From NCBI GenBank assembly GCA_020072585.1, contig JAIQGL010000003.1:186001-250000 (forward strand): a stretch of 64,000 nt of DNA. The letters are read 5' to 3'. The stretch comes from Terriglobia bacterium. Its GTDB lineage: Bacteria > Acidobacteriota > Terriglobia > Terriglobales > Acidobacteriaceae. The translations under genes and the position numbers were made by a program. This document shows, piece after piece, positions 43,543-52,714 of this stretch. The notes under the pieces are model-generated. The model was given only the letters and a program-made list of their open reading frames with translations, searched no databases and was not told the DNA's origin. Numbering within the stretch: position 1 is the stretch's first letter; each line of letters begins with the position of its first letter.

Positions 43543-44506
43543 CAGTCCCGCTGTTGAACAATCATTCAGCCCCGAGCCGGACCTGAAACATCCATGGCGG
43601 GGCTATTTCTTTATCGCCACAGCAACTTTTTTCTGGGGAGCTGCGGCTACCTTCGGTAAAGCCGTTTTTAACGGCAGTCTCTTTGCCGGCGACTCCCTGA
43701 TCTCTCCCCTGGTGCTTACACAGGCCAGGGCTACCATCACTGTTCTTGCGCTGGGCCCGCTTCTTCTGCTGCGATTTGGCCGCCACCTCTTCTCCATCAG
43801 CCGGCGAGATCTAACGCTGTGTGCGCTTGTGGGGACCCTGGGCGTGGCTTGCTCGAACTATTTCTATTATCTCGCTGTGCAGAAGGCGACTGTTTCCCTG
43901 GCGATCACTGTGCAATATACCGCGCCTGTGTGGGTGTTGTTCTACATGGTTGGACGCGGCAGGGAACGGGCCACGTTCCAGAAAAGTGCGGCGGCCGTGA
44001 TTGCCATGATTGGAACGGCATTCGCTATTGGGGTATTTCATTCCGATGTTCCGGTCAGTCTGGTCGGCATAGGCTCAGCTCTCCTGGCCTCTTTTTCATA
44101 CGCCTTCTATAACATTGCCGGCCAGGGTCTGGTAAAGCGAAATCACCCGTTCACGGTCATGTTTTATGTTTTGTCGAGCTCGGCGGTCCTGTGGCTTGTG
44201 GTGAATCCGCCCTGGCGGCTCGTAGAGCAGCACTACAGCCCGCAGCAATGGGGATTCCTGTTTGTCTTTGCCTGCGTCTCCATGCTTCTGCCTTACATGT
44301 TTTATATGAGCGGATTGAAATACCTTGATCCCACGCGTGCTGTGATTACCAGTTGCCTGGAGCCCGTCTTTGCCATTCTGTTCGCGGTCTTTTTCATCCA
44401 TGAAACCCTGCGTGCCTTGCAGGCGTTTGGGATTGTGGCTGTGCTGGCGGCAACGGTGATGGTCCAGATCAAGCAGAAGGGAACGCCCCTTTCTGAGGCG
44501 CTTTAA
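43532..44506 (+). CDS. EamA-family drug/metabolite transporter
   Basis: The 324-residue inner-membrane protein has about ten hydrophobic helices in two EamA repeats, beginning GYFFIATATFFWGAAAT and ending FGIVAVLAATVMVQI. The second repeat has SALLASFSYAFYNIAGQGLV and DPTRAVITSCLEPVFAI, typical of DMT exporters. The start is uncertain: TTG at 43532 is used, overlapping the end of the Sec-glutaredoxin; TTG at 43505 is an alternative. The overlap suggests translational coupling. Substrate unknown. Confidence 0.85.
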   Translation: MQSNSPAVEQSFSPEPDLKHPWRGYFFIATATFFWGAAATFGKAVFNGSLFAGDSLISPLVLTQARATITVLALGPLLLLRFGRHLFSISRRDLTLCALVGTLGVACSNYFYYLAVQKATVSLAITVQYTAPVWVLFYMVGRGRERATFQKSAAAVIAMIGTAFAIGVFHSDVPVSLVGIGSALLASFSYAFYNIAGQGLVKRNHPFTVMFYVLSSSAVLWLVVNPPWRLVEQHYSPQQWGFLFVFACVSMLLPYMFYMSGLKYLDPTRAVITSCLEPVFAILFAVFFIHETLRALQAFGIVAVLAATVMVQIKQKGTPLSEAL

Positions 44507-44527
44507 ATGCCCAAGGTGTCGAAATGC

Positions 44528-44561
44528 AAAAGAGGCGGCCTTTGGCTGGCCGCCTCTTTTT
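44528..44561. terminator. Strong intrinsic terminator between convergent genes
   Basis: AAAAGAGGCGGCC (44528-44540), loop TTTGGCT, GGCCGCCTCTTTT (44548-44560) plus T. A 13-bp perfect stem able to stop both the EamA transcript and the pilin operon. Confidence 0.92.
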
Positions 44562-44577
44562 GGTTTACAAGGCTATC

Positions 44578-46509
44578 TCAGTAGTACGGTGTCTGGTTCT
44601 GCCATGAGAGCCGCTGGATCTTAGGCGGGTCAAAATTAGCTGACTTCAGTCCGCCCAGAGCCACGCTGGTGGCAGGGAACCAGGGCGGTGAGAAGCTGCC
44701 GTTGGCATACCGGACGTCAAACAGCACATTCCGGGTGACGGTATTAATGTTTTTGATGTTGTTCTGGATGCGCCCACCAACAATCGTGAGCTGCTGGAGC
44801 TGGGCATTAGGGTTGGTCAGACCGCCAGTTCCGCCCGCCGAAATCGTCGCCAGCGAAGCATCAACTTCCATGATGCCGTCAAATTTGCCGGTTTTGGGGT
44901 TGATTTGCGTATCATTCAAAATGATATCGCCTGAGGCGGTAAAGACTCCCAGTGCCTGGCCGTGATCGTTTGCGGGAATCAGCGTATCCGCTGGTGTGGT
45001 GCCATTGGCTGTGAGTGTAACTGGCGGTGATTTATAGAGCAGATCGCCCGTCAGCGTTACATTTTTGGCTGCGGTAATGGTGAGCGCGGTGCCGTCATTG
45101 ATCGCCGCAGAGCCCTGTCCCGGGCCGGAAAGCCCAGTGATGTTTCCGTCCACGTAGAGCATTGTGTCATAGCCCAATTTAGAGCCGGTGGCCGGATCAA
45201 ACTGTGAGGGGACACCGGAAATCGTGGTTGGACTTTTTCCGTTCACTGAAACCAGAGTGGTGCCATTCGGGAACCCGGATTTCGGAGTGGGATCGATGGT
45301 TATAGTCGTCGTGGTGCTTCCCTGCGTAATCGAGTAAACCTGTCCAGCAGCGCCGGATGGTGTGAGCACTACGGTCGCGTCACCCTCCACCATGATGCCG
45401 CCGCCATTGAAGGTCGGATTATTCCCGCTGCCATCTGTCGAGTAAGGCAGGAAGACTCCGCTGCTTGGTTTGCCGGAGCTTGGATACTGATTTCCTTTTG
45501 CATCGATCAGAGAGTTGTGCAGATCACTTTGTGTAGGCTGCCCGCCGGTTCCTTTGCCATCGAGCACGGCGCGCTGCTGGTTAAAATCGTTTGTCGGCAA
45601 GGGGACGGCTGGCTGTCCCAGGCTAAGGCCTTTCTGGAACGTTGGCGAGATTCCGTTACCGGATGGACCTGCCACCTGCTGGCAGCTACCGTTCTGATAT
45701 CCCTCTTTTGCGCCAGCGCTGCCAACTTTGTCAGTAAACGTGTACTTGCCGGTTCCAAAGTTCCATGAGCCGTTGGTGAACACGGGACCTGAGATCGTGC
45801 CGGGAACAAGCGTTGAGCCATCGCAAATCGTGGACGAGTCAATGAACATACCCCACGCAGCAAAGCTGGTGGTGGAACTGGCATTCACCACGTTGGCCAC
45901 AAGCGTAATCTGGCCGCGATCAAACAACGTGGCGTTCTCGCCTCCGTGTGACTGCCCCTGCACCGTAATCGCGTAGTTATATATGTAGGTGAACTGGGTC
46001 GTGTTGGGAGGCAGATTGGTGCATGACCAAGCCGGTTGTCCGACTGCCGGCGGCGGTGTGCCTATGACCGTACAGCTGGCCTGGGTCAGCTGAAATGAGG
46101 TATTGGAGGGAAGCTTAAACTGCCCTGGCCATGAATTCGCGGCCTGCCCCTTTCCGGAGCCGGTAAGCGCTGTAAAGCCGGCGTAGTTTGCGTTGATCGT
46201 GTTTGCGATGGTGGCTTCCGTGCCTGCGGGAATCGGCGCGGTGCCGGCAGCGAAGGTGGCGGGAAGGCCTACGCCGGGGTTAAATTGATTAATGGCTGCC
46301 TGACGGACCACGTTCAATCCTGAATCGGCGGCGTAAAAAGCACCGCGGAAGTTCCGGTAGTAGCCATTAATGAGCATGTCTGAACGGGCGGACCACGCCA
46401 TGGTCAGAGTCAACCCGGTAAGCAACATTAGAAGCAGCAGCGTGGTGATAAGGGCAACGCCGCGCTCATCTTTCTTCGCGCGCCGCTTAGACCTCAAAGC
46501 ATGTTGCAT
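44578..46509 (-). CDS. PilX-like type IV pilus assembly protein
   Basis: The 643-residue protein has a basic N-end and one hydrophobic segment, GVALITTLLLLMLLTGLTLTMAWSA, followed by YAADSGLNVVRQAAINQF, the PilX_N pattern for minor-pilin-like proteins. The large remainder is Gly/Ser/Thr/Asn-rich beta structure with SGPVFTNGSWNFG and ITITAAKNVTLTGDLLY, like acidobacterial pilus-associated adhesin parts. The ATG at 46509 has GAGGAG upstream. It is last in a four-gene minor pilin operon. No PilY1 is present. Confidence 0.78.
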   Translation of the reverse strand: MQHALRSKRRAKKDERGVALITTLLLLMLLTGLTLTMAWSARSDMLINGYYRNFRGAFYAADSGLNVVRQAAINQFNPGVGLPATFAAGTAPIPAGTEATIANTINANYAGFTALTGSGKGQAANSWPGQFKLPSNTSFQLTQASCTVIGTPPPAVGQPAWSCTNLPPNTTQFTYIYNYAITVQGQSHGGENATLFDRGQITLVANVVNASSTTSFAAWGMFIDSSTICDGSTLVPGTISGPVFTNGSWNFGTGKYTFTDKVGSAGAKEGYQNGSCQQVAGPSGNGISPTFQKGLSLGQPAVPLPTNDFNQQRAVLDGKGTGGQPTQSDLHNSLIDAKGNQYPSSGKPSSGVFLPYSTDGSGNNPTFNGGGIMVEGDATVVLTPSGAAGQVYSITQGSTTTTITIDPTPKSGFPNGTTLVSVNGKSPTTISGVPSQFDPATGSKLGYDTMLYVDGNITGLSGPGQGSAAINDGTALTITAAKNVTLTGDLLYKSPPVTLTANGTTPADTLIPANDHGQALGVFTASGDIILNDTQINPKTGKFDGIMEVDASLATISAGGTGGLTNPNAQLQQLTIVGGRIQNNIKNINTVTRNVLFDVRYANGSFSPPWFPATSVALGGLKSANFDPPKIQRLSWQNQTPYY

Positions 46510-46529
46510 TTTCGCTCTCCTCAAAAAAA

Positions 46530-47666
46530 TCACATACTGAGATTGCGGGGATTAATCACGACGGAAATTTTCTGCACCTGATAAGGGCCTCCGTCGAGTT
46601 TGTTTCTAAAATTGTTCGATGGATCGCTGTTCACGGGAGTACGCGCTGTCAGGTCAATCCGTACTGCCTTGATGGAAGTCCAGTCGCCGCCGTACCCGGT
46701 GGCGCCTTTGGGCAGCGTTGAATCATAAACGTAGCTGTTGGTGAAGGTGTTCCATGCGCCAACCTTGAACCCTATGATCTGTTCAGCGATCACATTCTGC
46801 GCACCGGACAATGCGCTGCCAAAACCAACTCGGACAAGCTTGGGGTTGGAAGGAGTGGAGGCATCCACTCCATAACTTACGCCGGACAGGCTTATGGCAT
46901 AGTCCTGTGCTGGATCAAAGCTGTTCGTCAGCTGGTCTGTGTCTCCGCTGGTGATAATTCCCATGGGATCAGGCAAAGTCGCTGGAACGCCGCCAGCCAG
47001 CGTCGGCGTGTGGGTCACTCTGATTGCGTTTCCCACCACCGTGCCCACGGCGGAGGTCAGCTGCAGCGTGGTCATGCGCGGGTTGCTATTGCTGAAATCG
47101 GTGCCGCCCTGAATGAGTAGAAGCTCAGTGCCGGCCACAAATTTTGTGGTCGCCCATGTGGTCAGGTTTGCCGCCGTAGGAGCAGGCGTTACTCCGGGAA
47201 ACGTCAGGTATAGGTCTGTGCCGGTTGTGTCCACGGCGATTTTTCCGGCAGAGTCAGAGCTTGGGTGCGCCGGTGGAATTGTGTCGTCGGCGGTAATGAC
47301 GTTGAGACGGTCGAAACAGGTTGTGTAATTGAACGCCGCATCAGAACAACCGGTGGTCCCGGAATTAGCAATGGTTATGCCGACGGGAAAGAAAGGCATA
47401 TTAGCGCCGGGATAAAACCCGCTGCCTGCGTTGACCACGTCCATCTGCATCTGGGCCACGGCATTGCGTACGCCCACATTGAGCGAAGCCTGGTTTTGCT
47501 CGGTGGCGTAGAGCGGCACGTGCTTCTTGATCAGATTGACGGCCGCGGCTCCAATGACCAGGAAAATCAGCATGGCCATCATGAGTTCGACCAGCGTGAA
47601 CCCCGACCATTCTTTGCGATGGAATGTCTTCGACGCTTTGACCAATCCCCGGTGTCTGTTCGTCAT
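46530..47666 (-). CDS. PilW-like minor pilin
   Basis: The 378-residue product has a prepilin-type leader and N-terminal helix (GFTLVELMMAMLIFLVIGAAA) cut by PilD before Phe, then KKHVPLYATEQNQASLNVGVRNAVAQMQMDV, typical of PilW. The large C-terminal domain is beta-rich. It overlaps the PilV gene by four bases. With PilV and FimT it is expected to prime type IV pilus assembly. Confidence 0.87.
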   Translation of the reverse strand: MTNRHRGLVKASKTFHRKEWSGFTLVELMMAMLIFLVIGAAAVNLIKKHVPLYATEQNQASLNVGVRNAVAQMQMDVVNAGSGFYPGANMPFFPVGITIANSGTTGCSDAAFNYTTCFDRLNVITADDTIPPAHPSSDSAGKIAVDTTGTDLYLTFPGVTPAPTAANLTTWATTKFVAGTELLLIQGGTDFSNSNPRMTTLQLTSAVGTVVGNAIRVTHTPTLAGGVPATLPDPMGIITSGDTDQLTNSFDPAQDYAISLSGVSYGVDASTPSNPKLVRVGFGSALSGAQNVIAEQIIGFKVGAWNTFTNSYVYDSTLPKGATGYGGDWTSIKAVRIDLTARTPVNSDPSNNFRNKLDGGPYQVQKISVVINPRNLSM

Positions 47667-48157
47667 TGTCTCACCATGCTTGTCTGGAAGGTGTTGGCCC
47701 GCGATACCGCATTGCCATCGAGCAGGCCAACAAACACGGTTATCCGGATCACTCCCGCGGGCAATCCGGCAGGGTTCTGCTCAATGACCCAGCGCCGCCG
47801 GAATTGCAGCATGTCAGAGCTGGCCGCTGCTGTACCGGCTGCTACGGTGCTTGTGGTCCCGTTGTCAGAAGAAACCTGAATCTGATCACTGTAGTTGGCC
47901 GCATCGGCCGCCAGGTTTCCACCTGCTGCCAGCGCTGGATCGCCAGGCTGGAGCCGGTTAAGGTCTTCCAGCTTTTCTGATGCCAGCATGACCTCGGTAC
48001 CCATATAGCGCGAATTGCCGGTGGTTCCGGACAACTGTGCCATCAGAGCCGCCAGGCCCAGTAATCCGACCGCAAGGATCACGATCGCGATCATGACTTC
48101 AATCAGAGCGAAGCCTTCTTTGCGGCTTGCTTTACGGCGTGACTTTGATATTTCCAT
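47663..48157 (-). CDS. pilV: PilV-like minor pilin
   Basis: The 164-residue product carries the prepilin motif GFALIEVMIAIVILAVGLLGLAAL, the GLLGL ending of which is characteristic of PilV, and SRYMGTEVMLASEKLEDL. The ATG at 48157 lies inside the end of the FimT gene (26 bases of overlap); a start at 48193 is possible. Expected in the pilus-tip complex. Confidence 0.87.
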   Translation of the reverse strand: MEISKSRRKASRKEGFALIEVMIAIVILAVGLLGLAALMAQLSGTTGNSRYMGTEVMLASEKLEDLNRLQPGDPALAAGGNLAADAANYSDQIQVSSDNGTTSTVAAGTAAASSDMLQFRRRWVIEQNPAGLPAGVIRITVFVGLLDGNAVSRANTFQTSMVRQ

Positions 48158-48662
48158 AGCTTGATACCGTGATGTTTTCCGTTTTGCCGCCATAAGTTAG
48201 GACCATTGTTGTGACTCCGCCAACGGCCGTTGTGGATTGCACTGTGCCGCCGGGGCTGAAGGTAAAGGTTGTGTTCGCACCAAGGGTCACTTTTGTTCCA
48301 GAACCCGCTAGTGGGACCGCGCATGACGCTGCGGCAGGTACGCAGTAGTTGGTGAACACTCCGGTCCTGGCCTGGTCGCTCTGAACCTGATAGGTGCGTG
48401 CCGTGCTGTCTATCACCAGTCTGAACGGGTAGCCGTTGAAGATCGCCTGATATCGCGTCGCCTGTATGCTTCCTGTGACTGAGGCGGTGGCGCCACGCAG
48501 ACGGTATGCCGTCATCGTGCTATTCAACAATGGGACCGCCATGCCGGTCATAATAAGGGTGATCAAGAGGACGAAAATCAACTCGATCAAAGTGAACCCT
48601 CTTGCGGACCTGCTGCGCTGGCCCCGTGGCCGGTTTGCGTCTTGCAGAACCTGGCGATTCAT
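48132..48662 (-). CDS. FimT/GspH-type minor pilin
   Basis: The 176-residue product has leader RSARG, then FTLIELIFVLLITLIMTGMAV with the prepilin Glu at position 5, followed by STMTAYRLRGATASVTGSIQAT, the GspH/FimT pattern, and a beta-rich C-terminus with a Cys pair (NYCVPAAASCAV). It starts the operon fimT-pilV-pilW-pilX. Minus-strand promoter region lies in 48663-49000. Confidence 0.88.
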   Translation of the reverse strand: MNRQVLQDANRPRGQRSRSARGFTLIELIFVLLITLIMTGMAVPLLNSTMTAYRLRGATASVTGSIQATRYQAIFNGYPFRLVIDSTARTYQVQSDQARTGVFTNYCVPAAASCAVPLAGSGTKVTLGANTTFTFSPGGTVQSTTAVGGVTTMVLTYGGKTENITVSSYGNIKVTP

Positions 48663-49239
48663 CAGTATCTCTCCATTTCCGCCCGTTGAGCTATGGGCGG
48701 ATGCTAGTGTTTTAGTTCACAGAACGGGGCCCGGCAACTTACCAAAGTCCGTCCTGAACGCTGGTACAGGGGCCGAGGCATCAGTACTCTATGGTTCTAA
48801 GTCACTGTTTCTGAACCACTTTAGTGCTAATAAAAGAACTCTTATCTTCTTTGTCTATCACCACGCATGGCCTGTGGCTATAACGTTCATTTGGAAGAGC
48901 AAAAGGGGAACGAGTCGCAACAGCCTGTGGACAACAGGCTTTCAAAGGGGAGGGTACAAAAGTACCCTGCGGGGGATGCCCTGTCAATCAAAGAGCCTCT
49001 GAGCGACGTAACCAAAGTCATAGCACGTCTGATTTTCCGGTTGCAAAATCCCGGTTGCGGAACCACGTTACGGAACAGATATTGCTTTGAAGCGCAGCTT
49101 GCTGATGGCGACTTTTTCGGGCGGAATTTCCGGCGGAATAATACAAAGACCCATGCTCTGATGTGCCAACCGTCTCCAGACCCGTTTTGAGTTACGTGGC
49201 CAGCAGCATGTCACGATTGCCTGTAAGATAGAGGCAGCC
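48663..49239. other. Divergent regulatory region with two adjacent hairpins
   Basis: No gene in 577 bases. AGCCTGT-GGACA-ACAGGCT (48922-48940) and AGGGTAC-AAAA-GTACCCT (48951-48968) are two perfect hairpins 10 bases apart. They lie about 260 bases upstream of the minor pilin operon and could be in its leader or end an unseen transcript. No known riboswitch was recognised. Confidence 0.45.
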
Positions 49240-49635
49240 ATGAATATCCAACGCCTGACCCGATCCTGTCTGCTCATCTTGTGCTTATCACTTCCCGCGC
49301 TCGCCGGACAAAAGCCCGGGGGATCATCGGCCCAGAAGACCGCTTTAGTGAACCTGACAGTCGTCAGAGATGCGAATGGCAAACCGGTCAAGAATGCCGA
49401 AGTTGTTCTCCATCTCGTTGACAACCATGGGAAGCAGAAGCAGGAGGGGTTGGAGCTTAAGACCCATGACGACGGTAAAGCCGAGGCGACCGGCATTCCC
49501 TATGGCAAAGTGCGCATTCAGGTGATAGCGCCGGGCTTCAAGACTTATGGAGAAGACGTGAGCGTCGATCAGCCCACCATGGAGATCACCATCAAATTGC
49601 AGAAACCGGCTGAGCAGCTTTCCATTTACAAATGA
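49240..49635 (+). CDS. Secreted carboxypeptidase-regulatory-like domain protein
   Basis: The 131-residue product has a signal peptide (residues 1-22, ending LSLPALAG) and one Ig-like/CarboxypepD_reg domain: VRDANGKPVKNAEVVLHLVD, DDGKAEATGIPYGKVRIQVIAPGF and a final EITIKLQKP. Such domains occur alone or on TonB receptors in Acidobacteriota. Function unknown. Confidence 0.78.
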   Translation: MNIQRLTRSCLLILCLSLPALAGQKPGGSSAQKTALVNLTVVRDANGKPVKNAEVVLHLVDNHGKQKQEGLELKTHDDGKAEATGIPYGKVRIQVIAPGFKTYGEDVSVDQPTMEITIKLQKPAEQLSIYK

Positions 49636-49812
49636 TGACAACCTGTACGTTGCGGCAGCCATTTCCTGTCCCGGACCCGCGTCTTTATCCGTGGTCAAAA
49701 ATAGCGGCATGATGACCCTCCGGCGTTTCGTTCCTTGACATTACCGCTCAGGAATGTCATTTCTAGTAGCTTTACCAAATGCGCCCAATTTTAGAGAGCA
49801 TAGAAAGGTCTT

Positions 49813-50787
49813 TTGAAAGTCAGGGTCTTTTTTCACGGCAAATGTTTTGATGGGACGGCGTCAGCGGCCTTGTTCTCCCGCTTTTACCGCGAGCGTATCC
49901 GCGCTGACGTTGACTTTCAGTTCACCGGCCTGGTCCATCGTGCCGGCGCGCTGTTCAATGAGGCGGATTTTGATGGCGACGAGAACGCAATTGTCGACTT
50001 CAAGTATTCCGCTTCGCCCCATATCACCTGGTGGTTTGACCATCACCAGAGCGCATTCCTTTCGCCTCAGGATGCGGAGCACTACCGCAACGGAGATAAA
50101 AGCCGGAAATTTTTTGATCCTGAGTTCAAGTCCTGCACCAAGTTCCTGGCGCAGATTGCGCAGCAGAAATTCGGTTTCGATCCCCGTCCTGTAGACGAGC
50201 TCATTCGCTGGGCTGACATTATCGACGGAGCCCAATTCAAGAGCCCGCAGGAAGCCGTGGAGATGGCCGAACCAGCCATGAAGCTCACGATGGCGATTGA
50301 GTCAACCAATGATCCGGAGTTTCTTCCCAAGCTCATTCCATATCTGGTGAGTGAACCTCTGGCGCGGGTTCTGGAAGAGCCGTTTGTTGCCGCCGTGGTT
50401 CCGCCGCTTCTGGAGCGTCACCGCAAGTCGATCGAAATCCTGCGTCAGCGGTCGGAGTGCAAACAGGGCACCATTTATTTTGATATCGCTGATCAGGACC
50501 TGGAAGGCTATAACAAGTTTATTCCTTATTATCTGCATCCTGAGTCTGTTTACAGCGTGGGGCTCAGCAGCAGCAGCTTCCGCGTGAAAGTGGCGGTCGG
50601 TTCAAATCCCTGGACAAACCGGCAGAACATGGTGAACCTGGCAAAAGTTTGCGAGCGCTATGGTGGAGGCGGTCATGCCCGCGTTGGCGCCATATCCTTT
50701 CCCCCGGACAAGGGCGATCTGGCGCGCCAGGCTGCGGCGGAGATTGTAGAGGAGCTGCGTGTCGCGGAGATGGCGCAACACAAATGA
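49813..50787 (+). CDS. DHH-family phosphoesterase-like protein
   Basis: The 324-residue cytoplasmic protein begins VRVFFHGKCFDGTASAAL, has the NAIVDFKYS strand and the eponymous DHH motif in WWFDHHQSAF (about residue 75), and a DHHA1-type C-terminus with RYGGGGHARVGAISF (GGGH). This combination matches DHH/DHHA1 exopolyphosphatase- or nanoRNase-like proteins. The start is TTG with GAAAGG upstream. The exact substrate is unknown. Confidence 0.87.
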   Translation: MKVRVFFHGKCFDGTASAALFSRFYRERIRADVDFQFTGLVHRAGALFNEADFDGDENAIVDFKYSASPHITWWFDHHQSAFLSPQDAEHYRNGDKSRKFFDPEFKSCTKFLAQIAQQKFGFDPRPVDELIRWADIIDGAQFKSPQEAVEMAEPAMKLTMAIESTNDPEFLPKLIPYLVSEPLARVLEEPFVAAVVPPLLERHRKSIEILRQRSECKQGTIYFDIADQDLEGYNKFIPYYLHPESVYSVGLSSSSFRVKVAVGSNPWTNRQNMVNLAKVCERYGGGGHARVGAISFPPDKGDLARQAAAEIVEELRVAEMAQHK

Positions 50788-50948
50788 TCTCTCGGAGCAG
50801 CTAAATAAGCGCTTGTTTTATTTGTCCGCGGCTTGGCCTTTTGGATCAAGGAAACACTTAATTCTCTCCTAACTCCTGAATCAGGAATACCGAGCTAACT
50901 TTCGCGAAGGTATTGAAGCAGAGTTGATGCTTCGGTACTCTCCAGACA

Positions 50949-52262
50949 GTGCTCACTTTGGCCAGTGAGATCCAAAAATTCAATCTGGAGTTCAAGGTAG
51001 TGCAAAGCATCCACCACCGCCTAGCCATATTTATTGCCATCGCGGGTCTTTCTCTGGCCGCGACGGCCCAGCGGAGCGGCGTAAAGAATCCGGCCAAGTC
51101 CTCGCCCGGCGCGGACAGCGTTAGCAAGCTGACGCGCGAGCAGAAATTTGTTATCGATACCGTAAGGATGGCGGTCGCGTTGCCGGAGCCTGACCCGCAG
51201 GATCGATTGCGCGTTCTCTCCAGCGCTGCTGACGTGGTTTCCACGATCGACAAGAAAATGGCCCGGAGTTTCTGGAGCGAAGGCGCACGCATCGAAACGG
51301 AATTAGTGCGGCTAGGGCAGACTCCGGCTGTCTCCATGATGTCGAGCGGCCAGGTTGACTGTGCCACGGCCCTGAACTTTGTGGAGAACCTGCCGGAGAG
51401 CGCCGTCCTGCGGGCGGAGCAGTCGCTGATTGGCGCCATGACTACCTGTCCAAAGCAGACGCTGGACCCGGTTTCGCGCAAACTCGATGCTGGATTGGAA
51501 AAACGGATGGTTGCTCCGCGAGCTCTCATGGCCGCTATGGCCGCGCAGGGCGAGCGTTCTGCCTGGTCGCGGGAACACTTCGCCAAAATGTTCTCCTCTC
51601 TGCCGGAGCCCCAGGAAAACGCCGCCGAAGCAGAGAATTTTGCCGCCATGTACATGCAAATGTCCGGTTCTGTGGACAAGGACGTTGCGGCTAAAGCCGG
51701 CCTGCAATTCCTGACATGGCTGGGGAAGCTGGAAGACTCGCCTCTGCGTTCGCTGTCCATCCGCATTACGACTGGCGCCATGCAGCAGACGCTTGGCGAT
51801 GAAGGCTACAGGAACGCTTTGCAGTCTGACATAGTGGCCAGCACCACCGCGCAAAATGCCGGTCAGGACCGCGAGATAGAGCGGCCAGCGCCCGAGGGTG
51901 TCTCTATTCTGGCTGCAATGGATAGTCGTGGTACGGACCAGACAGAAAGCCTCCGCGGGCTGCCCGCAATCGACAGGGCGCGTGCTGCTGCCGCGCACGG
52001 ATTCGCCACCGGTACCGCCGGAGACAAACAACTGGCCCGCAAGTATTTTGATATTGCGTTCAGCGCGGCAGATGAGGTCTGGGAAGCACGCACTCCTGAA
52101 GCGAATGCCCCAGCGGTAATTCAGGAGATCGGTGAGGCCGCCGCGCAGGTGGATTCATTGAATGCGTTGACCCGTGCCCAGAAGCTGCATGACAGCTCCG
52201 CTCAGGCCATTGCCATGCTTGCTGTCGCCCGGGTCGTCGCCAGCAATGGCGTGACTCGATAA
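50949..52262 (+). CDS. Hypothetical secreted helical protein
   Basis: The 437-residue product is largely alpha-helical and Ala-rich after a hydrophobic segment (LAIFIAIAGLSLAATAQ). SLPEPQENAAEAENFAAMYMQ and GFATGTAGDKQLARKYFDIAFSAADEVW suggest TPR-like helical pairs. I do not recognise a family. The GTG at 50949 gives 18 residues before the basic HHR; the GTG at 51000 is an equally good start. Confidence 0.68.
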   Translation: MLTLASEIQKFNLEFKVVQSIHHRLAIFIAIAGLSLAATAQRSGVKNPAKSSPGADSVSKLTREQKFVIDTVRMAVALPEPDPQDRLRVLSSAADVVSTIDKKMARSFWSEGARIETELVRLGQTPAVSMMSSGQVDCATALNFVENLPESAVLRAEQSLIGAMTTCPKQTLDPVSRKLDAGLEKRMVAPRALMAAMAAQGERSAWSREHFAKMFSSLPEPQENAAEAENFAAMYMQMSGSVDKDVAAKAGLQFLTWLGKLEDSPLRSLSIRITTGAMQQTLGDEGYRNALQSDIVASTTAQNAGQDREIERPAPEGVSILAAMDSRGTDQTESLRGLPAIDRARAAAAHGFATGTAGDKQLARKYFDIAFSAADEVWEARTPEANAPAVIQEIGEAAAQVDSLNALTRAQKLHDSSAQAIAMLAVARVVASNGVTR

Positions 52263-52310
52263 AAAACCAGTAATTCAGAAAAACTTTAAGGTTTTGCCAT
52301 TGTCAGGCAG

Positions 52311-52547
52311 GTGAAGTCGTTGCTAGGCTATCTTAAATCCTTCGATCAAGGTCTTCCATTGGTTCAAATTTCGGTTCATATTGTTGATGTCCAATGCCCG
52401 AAGTGTCTGCGTAAGTTCAGGACTGTCCCTTCCGTGGTGGAGCATGCTGGATGGGTCTATTGTTCTGTTTGTGGCACGCGCATGAATATCTCTGACCCTC
52501 GACCGGTTACAGCACTTTCCCATGAAGGTGCTAAAGATAGCAAGTAA
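52311..52547 (+). CDS. Small zinc-ribbon-like protein
   Basis: The 78-residue product has two CxxC knuckles, QCPKCLRKFRTVP and YCSVCGTRM, about 22 residues apart, similar to MJ0042-type zinc fingers. The start is GTG and the reading frame is short, so existence is only moderately supported. Confidence 0.5.
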   Translation: MKSLLGYLKSFDQGLPLVQISVHIVDVQCPKCLRKFRTVPSVVEHAGWVYCSVCGTRMNISDPRPVTALSHEGAKDSK

Positions 52548-52714
52548 TCCACGCCAGGCCGCTCTGGACTGTTTCGTATAATCCGTCGGAAGAACAGCAT
52601 CGGAAGCACACATCCCAAATTTGTCCCAAAGTTACCTGCTTCTGGTTATTTCTCATTGTCAGTGGTCGCGTAAATGGCTAAGCTTGCGCCAGGCAATCCT
52701 GGAGAAGGTCCCGA

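Noticed and set aside
48466-49002. Plus-strand frame of 178 codons
   Set aside because: Its first part is antisense to the FimT gene and the rest crosses two hairpins.
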